NCBI GenBank assembly: GCA_039916225.1
Contig: JBDSLU010000297.1
Span: 1 to 26,485 of the forward strand
Reading direction: 5' to 3'
DNA length: 26,485 nt
Source of the DNA: JBDSLU01 sp039916225
GTDB taxonomy: Bacteria > Acidobacteriota > Vicinamibacteria > Vicinamibacterales > Vicinamibacteraceae
In this document: piece after piece, positions 17,536-23,288 of the stretch
How positions within the stretch are numbered: position 1 is the first letter of the stretch
Layout: the number at the start of each line of letters is the position of its first letter
The notes under the pieces: model-generated
The model's input: the letters and a program-made list of their open reading frames with translations, nothing else
Told to the model about the DNA's origin: nothing
Database searches by the model: none
Made by a program: the position numbers and the translations under genes

Positions 17536-18564
17536 CTATCGCGGCCGGGCCCTGCGGCGCGTCGTGGTTGGCTCGGCCTCGACGCGGTCCTGCTGGCCGA
17601 ACACCAGGCGGCGGATCGTCTGCGCCTTCGTGTGATGGTCGCGGCCGTCTTCGGCGAATCCGGCCGCGACGATCGGCATGCCCGCGGAGTCCGCCCGCGC
17701 CGACATCCGCTGGCGCAGCTCGGCATGCTGTTCGAGGATCCGGACCGCGGTCCACAGCGCCTGCTCCACGGCTTCGCCGTGTTCGGCGAGCAGGCTGTCG
17801 GGCGCGTACTGATGGCCGACGTGACAGGCGTAGCGGACGGCCCCGCCATCGTGCGTTTCCCAGAGGGCCCCGCCGCAGGCCGGGCAGGTAATCGGCGTCG
17901 GCGGTCCGTGCAGCGTCTCCATGTCGGCGACCTGCGTCTCATCGGATGGCCGCTGCGGCTCGGGGTTCGCGAGTGGCGGCATGGTCATCTCCGGCCGCGC
18001 CGGCGACTCGCACAGCCGCACGATCGCGGCGGCGATCTGCGCGGCGGGCAGGACCGCGTCGACGGGCGTCTGCCGCAGCGCCGCGAGCGGCATGCTCGAC
18101 ACCTCGGCATCGTCCGGATCCTGGACGATGGCCCCACCGCCCTGTCCAACGATGGCCCGCAGTCCAAAGCTGCCATCGTCGAGCGCGCCCGACAGGATGA
18201 CCCCGACGACGCCCGCGCCGCGGGCCCGTGCGGCGGTGCGGAACAGCGGATCGATCGCCGGACGGAATCCATTCTCGCGCGGCCCGCGCAACAGACGCAG
18301 GCCGCTCGCGCTGATGACGACATGGCGATCGGCAGGGGCGATGTAGACGGCGCCACGGCGCAACTCGGCGCCGTCCACCGCCGCTTCGACGGGCAGGCCG
18401 CTCCGCCGGGCGAGGATCTGGGGCAGCAGGCCAGCCGTGGATCGTGTGTGGACGACAACCACGACCGCGGCTGGCAGCGTCGGCGGCAATCCGGCAAGGA
18501 TCGCGCCGAGCGCCTGCAGCCCACCCGCCGACGCACCGATGACGACGAGGTCGCGCTCAGCCAC
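17536..18564 (-). CDS. CheB-type methylesterase with C-terminal zinc-ribbon-like tail
   Basis: A 342-aa protein. Residues 1-185 are a CheB catalytic domain with S12 (GASAGGLQAL), H39 (VVVVVHTRS) and D130 (LSGALDDGSFG), again without the usual N-terminal receiver. Residues ~225-255 hold CPACGG (C227, C230) and YACHVGHQYAPDSL (C247, H248, H251), a possible zinc site seen in a subset of stand-alone CheB proteins. The rest is helical (AVEQALWTAVRILEQHAELRQRM) with a basic end. The start is GTG at 18564 with GGTGAG upstream. It sits 27 bp before the CheB-CheR gene and 25 bp after the poly-acidic gene, in a likely operon. It is presumably unphosphorylated and constitutively active, or regulated through the tail. 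Confidence 0.92.
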   Translation of the reverse strand: MAERDLVVIGASAGGLQALGAILAGLPPTLPAAVVVVVHTRSTAGLLPQILARRSGLPVEAAVDGAELRRGAVYIAPADRHVVISASGLRLLRGPRENGFRPAIDPLFRTAARARGAGVVGVILSGALDDGSFGLRAIVGQGGGAIVQDPDDAEVSSMPLAALRQTPVDAVLPAAQIAAAIVRLCESPARPEMTMPPLANPEPQRPSDETQVADMETLHGPPTPITCPACGGALWETHDGGAVRYACHVGHQYAPDSLLAEHGEAVEQALWTAVRILEQHAELRQRMSARADSAGMPIVAAGFAEDGRDHHTKAQTIRRLVFGQQDRVEAEPTTTRRRARPR

Positions 18565-18589
18565 GCTCGCTCACCGGACCAAGGTGATG

Positions 18590-18919
18590 TTACGGCTTGT
18601 CGACGGCGTCCTCATCCTCGTCCTCGTCCTCGTCCTCGTCTTCGTCCTCGTCCTCGTCGTCTTCGTCGTCCTCGCCGTCCACTTCGGCGGCATCGTCGTC
18701 TTCGTCTTCGTCTTCGTCTTCGTCGTCGTCCTCGTCGTCCTCGTCTTCGTCCTCTTCTTCGTCGGCGCCTTCGGCCACCGCGACGGCACTATTCACCAAC
18801 TCGTCGGCACCGTCACGTCCCGACGGCTCGTCGAGCTCCTCGAGCGACGCTGGAACGATGTCACCTTCGATCACCGGCGCGATCTCGCTTTCGATCCGCT
18901 TGCGTCCTTGTGCTGGCAT
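18590..18919 (-). CDS. Small poly-acidic protein (Asp/Glu tail), unknown function
   Basis: A 109-aa protein with an excellent ribosome site (GGAGGGAG about 5 bases before the ATG at 18919). The first ~50 residues are ordinary sequence (MPAQGRKRIESEIAPVIEGD, then IVPASLEELDEPS and LVNSAVAVAEG). From ~residue 53 to the end it is almost only Asp and Glu, broken by short AAEV and DG interruptions and ending AVDKP. I do not recognise the family. The calculated charge must be extremely negative; such tails bind basic proteins, metal ions or nucleic-acid-binding partners. It leads the CheB/CheB-CheR gene run, with 25 bp to the next gene. Low complexity makes homology searches unreliable, but the ribosome site, the start context and the non-repetitive head argue that it is real. 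Confidence 0.72.
   Translation of the reverse strand: MPAQGRKRIESEIAPVIEGDIVPASLEELDEPSGRDGADELVNSAVAVAEGADEEEDEDEDDEDDDEDEDEDEDDDAAEVDGEDDEDDEDEDEDEDEDEDEDEDAVDKP
18600..18775. repeat. Low-complexity trinucleotide stretch (GTC/CTC/TTC) encoding the acidic tail
   Basis: About 175 bases made almost entirely of cgtc, ctcgtc and cttcgtc words on the + strand, equal to mixed GAC/GAG/GAA codons on the minus strand. Codon mixing means it is not a pure microsatellite, but slippage could still change its length in steps of three. Confidence 0.85.
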
Positions 18920-19121
18920 GGGTCTCCCTCCGACTTTTCGCTTTTCGCTTCGCAAATGCCACGCCAGCGGCGTGACGCCTCAGAACGGCAGCATCGACGC
19001 GCTCTGCGTGTCTGCCCGACTCGACACGGTTTCCCCGCGAGCGACCGTTTGCCCTGCATTCGCAGAGCGCTGCCTCAGGCAGGATACTTAGACTTACCGT
19101 GGGAAGCGACCGAGTCGCTGG

Positions 19122-19691
19122 CTAATGGCCGGCGACGGGACGGAGCGGACGCGAGGCGTGGGCATCGCGCACGAGCCGCTCGGCGATCGCCTCGGACAGA
19201 TCGGCGGCGCGTTGGCGGGTCGCCGTGCCGCCGCTGGCGGGCCCACCGGCGAGCCGGCCGCGGCTGGCGGCGAGCATCGCCTCGGCGAGCATGGGTACGC
19301 CGCACGGCTTCACCAGGTAGGCATCGGCCCCGGCGGCGAGCGAGTCCCGTCGGGTCTGATCACGGGCTTGGGTGGTGAGCACGACGAGCACCGCGGACTG
19401 GAGCGCCGGCACGGCTCGAATCTCGTGCAGCAGCGATACGCCGCCGCCCGGCACCATCAGCTCCACGACGACGACATCAGGCACGGCCGCCCGGGCCGAG
19501 GCGAGGCCCGCCATCGCGGTGCCGGCTACCTCGACGATGAAGCCGCACTGCGTGAGCCACATCGAGTACAGCTCGCACGTGTCGGCGTGCTCTTCGATCA
19601 GCAGCACGCGCGGCGGTGGGTAACGGGCCGCGCTCACCGGCACCGGACTCCGAGTCGCCGGGGCGGGTCCACGGGCGGATAGGGGGACCAC
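19122..19691 (-). CDS. Atypical response-regulator receiver protein with Glu at the phosphorylation site
   Basis: A 189-aa single-receiver protein. The domain spans ~28-145: acidic pocket in RVLLIEEHADT (E33/E34), active-site position in PDVVVVELMVPGGG, conserved T106 (VLTTQ) and K128 (AYLVKPCG). The phospho-acceptor Asp is replaced by Glu (E77, a GAG codon), a change that in some receivers mimics the phosphorylated state. The C-terminal ~45 residues are helical and show no known DNA-binding domain. The start is GTG at 19691 with only a weak ribosome site; another GTG at 19637 (VSAARYPPPRV) would begin nearer the fold. It follows the kinase at 19812-20861 by 120 bp on the same strand. Phosphotransfer from that kinase is not expected at this site. 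Confidence 0.85.
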   Translation of the reverse strand: MVPLSARGPAPATRSPVPVSAARYPPPRVLLIEEHADTCELYSMWLTQCGFIVEVAGTAMAGLASARAAVPDVVVVELMVPGGGVSLLHEIRAVPALQSAVLVVLTTQARDQTRRDSLAAGADAYLVKPCGVPMLAEAMLAASRGRLAGGPASGGTATRQRAADLSEAIAERLVRDAHASRPLRPVAGH

Positions 19692-19811
19692 AAGGTCTAT
19701 TCAGGCCGCGCCAGCCAGCCGGGTTCGTCCGGCGGCTAGGGCAACACCCGTTGTGACACATGGCCAACGGTGGAGCGATTGGGGAAAGCACGTCGACCTA
19801 CGGAAGATCCC

Positions 19812-20861
19812 CTAGGTCGGCCGATCGACGGGGAGGGTGACCAGCACCGTCGATCCCGTCACGTCGCTGCGTAAATCGAGATGCCCGCCGTGCCGTTCGA
19901 CGAGCCGGCGGGCGATGGTCAGGCCCAGCCCGAGGCCGCCGTGCGCGCGCACGGCGGACCCGTCCTGCTGCGTGAACGGCTCGAAGACGTGCTCGAGATG
20001 ACGCGGCTCGATACCGGGGCCGGTATCCGTCACGAACAGCAGCACCCGATCGCCACTCTGCCGCAGGCAGGTGCGCACGGACCCGCCGCCCGGCGTGAAC
20101 TTGATGGCGTTCTCGACCAGATGGCGCAGGGCCAGGCGCAGGCTTGGTCCATCGCCACGTACCCAGACTGGCTCGGCCCCGCCATAGTCGCTGGCGGTGC
20201 CCGCCGCGGTCGCCTCCTCGGCGAGTTCGACCTGTGCCACCGCCGCGGTGCCCTCGAGTCCGTTGAGAAGGGTCGTCAGCATGGCTCTCAGGTCGATCAA
20301 CTGCCAGTCATCGGGCGCCGACGGTGGGTCCGCCGCCGCCAGCAGTTCTTCGACCAGCGCGAGCTGCCGGCGAGCGTTGCGGTCGATCACCTCGAGGCCG
20401 CGGTCGACCTGCTGCGACGGCTCGCAGCGGCGCGTCCGCAGCAGCTCGGTCCAGCCGAGGATCGCGTTGAGCGGCGTGCGCAGTTCGTGCGAGACCGTGG
20501 CGAGGAATTCTTCCTTGACCCGTCGCGCGTCGCGGACCGACGACAGCCGGCGCTCGCGCGGACCGGTCCACGCGGCGATGCCCGTGCCGAGCAGGCCGAG
20601 CAGCGCCGTCGCGGCCAGGTCGGCGACGCCGATTGCCGTACCCTCGGCCTGGACCACCAGCAAGATCAGCGAACAGAGGGCGCCCGTCGCCGTCGACACG
20701 TAGCCGGCCACGCGTCCCCACCAGCGCGTCGACACGAGGACCGCCACGAGGAAGAGCAGCAGGCCGCTGCGGCGCAGCGGCATCCCCACCGCGAGCGAGG
20801 CCGCCGCCGAGGTCAAGGCCAGCGCCGCCCCGAGACCGGCTCCCGAGACGTGTGCAGGCAT
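19812..20861 (-). CDS. Membrane sensor histidine kinase (DUF4118-like membrane domain, HisKA, HATPase)
   Basis: A 349-aa kinase. Residues ~5-100 contain about four hydrophobic helices with almost no periplasmic loops, like the KdpD/DUF4118 membrane module (LLLFLVAVLVSTRWWGRVAG, then GVADLAATALLGLLGTGIAAW). HisKA carries EEFLATVSHELRTPLNAILGW (H125); HATPase has the N-box LRHLVENAIKF (N251), DTGPGIE and AHGGLGLGLTIARRLVE. The start is ATG at 20861; the frame is open upstream but overlaps the preceding hybrid kinase, whose stop is 25 bp away. The sequence after the H-box is shortened relative to the neighbour kinase and lacks its DMSRVVSG segment. No receiver is fused. It is probably cotranscribed with the upstream hybrid kinase. 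Confidence 0.92.
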   Translation of the reverse strand: MPAHVSGAGLGAALALTSAAASLAVGMPLRRSGLLLFLVAVLVSTRWWGRVAGYVSTATGALCSLILLVVQAEGTAIGVADLAATALLGLLGTGIAAWTGPRERRLSSVRDARRVKEEFLATVSHELRTPLNAILGWTELLRTRRCEPSQQVDRGLEVIDRNARRQLALVEELLAAADPPSAPDDWQLIDLRAMLTTLLNGLEGTAAVAQVELAEEATAAGTASDYGGAEPVWVRGDGPSLRLALRHLVENAIKFTPGGGSVRTCLRQSGDRVLLFVTDTGPGIEPRHLEHVFEPFTQQDGSAVRAHGGLGLGLTIARRLVERHGGHLDLRSDVTGSTVLVTLPVDRPT

Positions 20862-20886
20862 CCCTGAATCCCAGGACGAGACTCGT

Positions 20887-22257
20887 TCAGTCAGAGCCCG
20901 CCCCTTTCGCGCGTGGCTGTTCGGCGACCCGGCGCAGCGCGTCGACGAGTTCGCGCGGCGGGATCGGCTTGGCGAGGTGCTCGGCAAACCCAGCTCGCGC
21001 GGTGCGGGCACGCTCCTGGGCGCCGGCGTGCGCGGTCATGGCTACTGCGGGCACGGCGCGGCCGGGGCCGCCGTGGCTGCGGATCGACGCCAGCAGCCCG
21101 TAGCCGTCGGTCACCGGCATGGCGATGTCCGTCAGCACGACGTCGGGCCGCCAGCTTTCGAGCATCTGGATGGCTTCAGCCGCCGAGGCGGCGATGCGGG
21201 CCTCGGCGCCAGCCGCGCCCAAGATATGGCCGAGCAGCTCGCGCCAGTCCGGCTCGTCGTCGACCGCGAGCACGCGCACGCCGCGCAGCGGTGTCTCAAC
21301 GGTCGCCAGGGACGGCTCGAGCGGCTCCGGACGCATCTCCGCCCCAGCGAGCGCTGGCAGCGTCACCGTGAAGGTCGCCCCGCGGCCCGGCCCGTCGCTC
21401 TGGGCAGTCAGCGTACCGCCATGGCCGACGACGATGATCCGCGCCAGCGACAGCCCGAGTCCGAACGTCGCCTGGTCGCGCGACGCCGCCCCGGGCTGCT
21501 GGCGGAACGGCTCGAACACGTGGGGCAGGAAGGCGGGGTCGATGCCGGCACCGGTGTCGCTGATGGCAATGGCCACCTCGCCAGCGGTGCGGCTCGCGCG
21601 CACGGTGATGGTGCCGCCCGTCGGCGTGAACCGGATCGCGTTCGCCAGCAGGTTGCGCAGCACCTGCTGCAGACGACGCGGGTCGCCGCTCACGAGCACG
21701 GCCGGCGCCGGCTCGCAGTCGAGCCGGAGGGACTTGCGCTGCAGGTCGGGCCGGAGGGCCTGGCACGCCTCGTCGACCGCATCGGCGATGGCCATCGGAG
21801 CCGGATCGATGCGAAGTGCGCCGCTCACGACCCGCGACATGTCGACGAGATCGTCGAGGAGCTGCCGCTGGCGCAAGGCGTTGCGGCGGATGACCCGTAG
21901 CGCGTCGGCCACGTCATCCGGCAGGTCCTGGCGGGGCTCGAGCACCTGCGTCCAGCCCAGTATCGCGTTGAGCGGGCTCCGCAGCTCGTGCGAAACCGTG
22001 GTGACGAAATCGTCGCGTCGCTGCGCCGCCTCGAGGGCGGCGGCGCGCGAGCGGGTCAGTTCGTCGATCGTGTCGCGCAGTTCCCGCAGCTGGGCCGATG
22101 CGGCGGCGCCGGTGTCGCCCTCTGGCGCCGGATCGGCGTCGGCGCGGCGACCGCTGAACCACACGGCACCGGACAGCCCGGTAAGTACAATCGCCGCCCA
22201 CAAAGGCCACGACAACGCCGACGACAATGCGAGCGGCAGCAAGGCCGTCTCCGCCAT
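20887..22257 (-). CDS. Hybrid sensor histidine kinase: TM-coiled coil-HisKA-HATPase-REC
   Basis: A 456-aa kinase with one N-terminal hydrophobic helix (residues ~8-35, PLWAAIVLTGLSGAVWF), a short coiled coil (LRELRDTIDELTRSRAAALE), HisKA with DDFVTTVSHELRSPLNAILGW (H90), HATPase with RNLLANAIRF (N206), SDTGAGID and FGLGLSLARIIV, and a C-terminal receiver ~327-445 with VDDE and phospho-Asp D377 (VVLTDIAMP) and Lys in EHLAKPI. It has no sensory domain beyond the helix and linker. The start is ATG at 22257. Its HisKA-HATPase part resembles that of the next gene (both SHELR.PLNAILGWT), suggesting an old duplication. There are 204 bp to the upstream regulator gene. Confidence 0.92.
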   Translation of the reverse strand: MAETALLPLALSSALSWPLWAAIVLTGLSGAVWFSGRRADADPAPEGDTGAAASAQLRELRDTIDELTRSRAAALEAAQRRDDFVTTVSHELRSPLNAILGWTQVLEPRQDLPDDVADALRVIRRNALRQRQLLDDLVDMSRVVSGALRIDPAPMAIADAVDEACQALRPDLQRKSLRLDCEPAPAVLVSGDPRRLQQVLRNLLANAIRFTPTGGTITVRASRTAGEVAIAISDTGAGIDPAFLPHVFEPFRQQPGAASRDQATFGLGLSLARIIVVGHGGTLTAQSDGPGRGATFTVTLPALAGAEMRPEPLEPSLATVETPLRGVRVLAVDDEPDWRELLGHILGAAGAEARIAASAAEAIQMLESWRPDVVLTDIAMPVTDGYGLLASIRSHGGPGRAVPAVAMTAHAGAQERARTARAGFAEHLAKPIPPRELVDALRRVAEQPRAKGAGSD

Positions 22258-22408
22258 ATCCGCTCACGTAGCAACAACGCTGCCGCCGACAACCTGACTT
22301 GGGCGTTGCCCGCAGCGCATTGTGCGCGTGGAGGATGTCGCCGCCGGCCCCGGGATTGGCATTCGGACGCCTGCCCCTGAGCGCACGCGTTCACAAGGTG
22401 GGTGAGCG

Positions 22409-22425
22409 GCTGCCGCGCAGGCAGC
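22409..22425 (-). terminator. Stem-loop after the NarL/FixJ regulator gene
   Basis: GCTGCC (22409-22414) and GGCAGC (22420-22425) form a 6-bp stem with a 5-nt loop, 36 bases past the regulator stop on the minus strand. No T-run follows, so it is only a weak terminator candidate. Confidence 0.3.
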
Positions 22426-22461
22426 GCAGGCTCGGAGCCGCAGAGGAGGCGATTTTGGGGG

Positions 22462-23106
22462 CTACGTTTCCTGGAACCAGTTGCGCAGCAGCGCGTAGCG
22501 GACGAGTTGCAGGCGCCCGCTCATCCCCAGCTTCCGCATGCCGTTGGTCTTGTGGACTTCGACCGTCTTGACGCTCAAGCCCAGGTTGGAGGCGATTTCC
22601 TTGTTGCTGTGCCCCCAGGCGGTGAGCCGCAGCACCTCGGTCTCCCGCGGCGTCAGGTTGGGTGGCTTTTTGGCCGCCCGGCCCTGGGCGAACAGTCCCA
22701 TCAGGCCGTTGTTCAGCTCGGGATCGAGGTAGGGCCGGCCGCTGGCCACGGTGCGGATGGCGTTCATCAGTTCGCCCGAACTGCTCTGCTTCAAGGCGTA
22801 GCCGACGGCACCGGCCCGCAAGAGTTCGCCGAGGTAGCTCTCTTCCGCGTGGCGCGTCAGGGTGAGGACTTTGACCGACGGCGCCTTCTCGCGGATCGCG
22901 GCGGTGGCCTGCAGTCCGTTGATGCCCGGCATGCTGACATCCATCAGCAGCACGTCGGGCCGAAGGGTCACGGCCGCGTCGATGGCCTGCTGGCCGTCCT
23001 CGGCCTCGCCGACGACCTGGAAATCCGGCTGGACGCTGAGCAGCAGCTTCAGCGCATCACGGATGGTGGCGTGATCGTCCGCAACGACGAGTCGGATGGC
23101 GTTCAT
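22462..23106 (-). CDS. NarL/FixJ (LuxR) family response regulator
   Basis: A 214-aa transcription factor. The receiver covers ~3-120: acidic pocket VVADDH (D10/D11), phospho-Asp D56 in DVLLMDVSMPGINGL, Thr in LTLTRH, and Lys in GYALKQSSSGEL. The LuxR helix-turn-helix covers ~148-208: LTPRETEVLRLTAWGHSNKE, then IASNLGLSVKTVEVHKTNGM. Length and spacing are normal. The ATG at 23106 is followed by MNAIRLVVADDH; the ribosome site is poor. It is the only regulator in this window with a DNA-binding domain and is divergent from the large PAS hybrid kinase, so it is the best output candidate for the kinases around it, especially the HisKA_3 kinase at 13280-14485. Confidence 0.94.
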   Translation of the reverse strand: MNAIRLVVADDHATIRDALKLLLSVQPDFQVVGEAEDGQQAIDAAVTLRPDVLLMDVSMPGINGLQATAAIREKAPSVKVLTLTRHAEESYLGELLRAGAVGYALKQSSSGELMNAIRTVASGRPYLDPELNNGLMGLFAQGRAAKKPPNLTPRETEVLRLTAWGHSNKEIASNLGLSVKTVEVHKTNGMRKLGMSGRLQLVRYALLRNWFQET

Positions 23107-23288
23107 GGTCGCTTCGGGTCAATGACGGGGTTAGATTCTACGCGCATCGGCAAACTGGAGCGGCCTGTGTGACCGTTTGCAGCCGGAGGGCTGGACGGAC
23201 GTGCCAGGGTGCAAGACAAGTGCCGGTCGGGGATCGTCCGGACTGGATCGGGGCCGTCGCTGATAGAATCCGCCCGCCGGACGTCAGC
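23107..23288. promoter_or_regulatory. Divergent promoter region, NarL/FixJ regulator and PAS hybrid kinase
   Basis: A 182-bp intergenic space between divergent starts. TAGATTCTA (23132-23140) is a short odd-centred palindrome near the regulator start, and a TAGAAT word (within GATAGAATCC) lies about 20 bp before the kinase start. Neither is paired with a convincing -35 element. Shared control of both genes is plausible but inferred. Confidence 0.35.
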
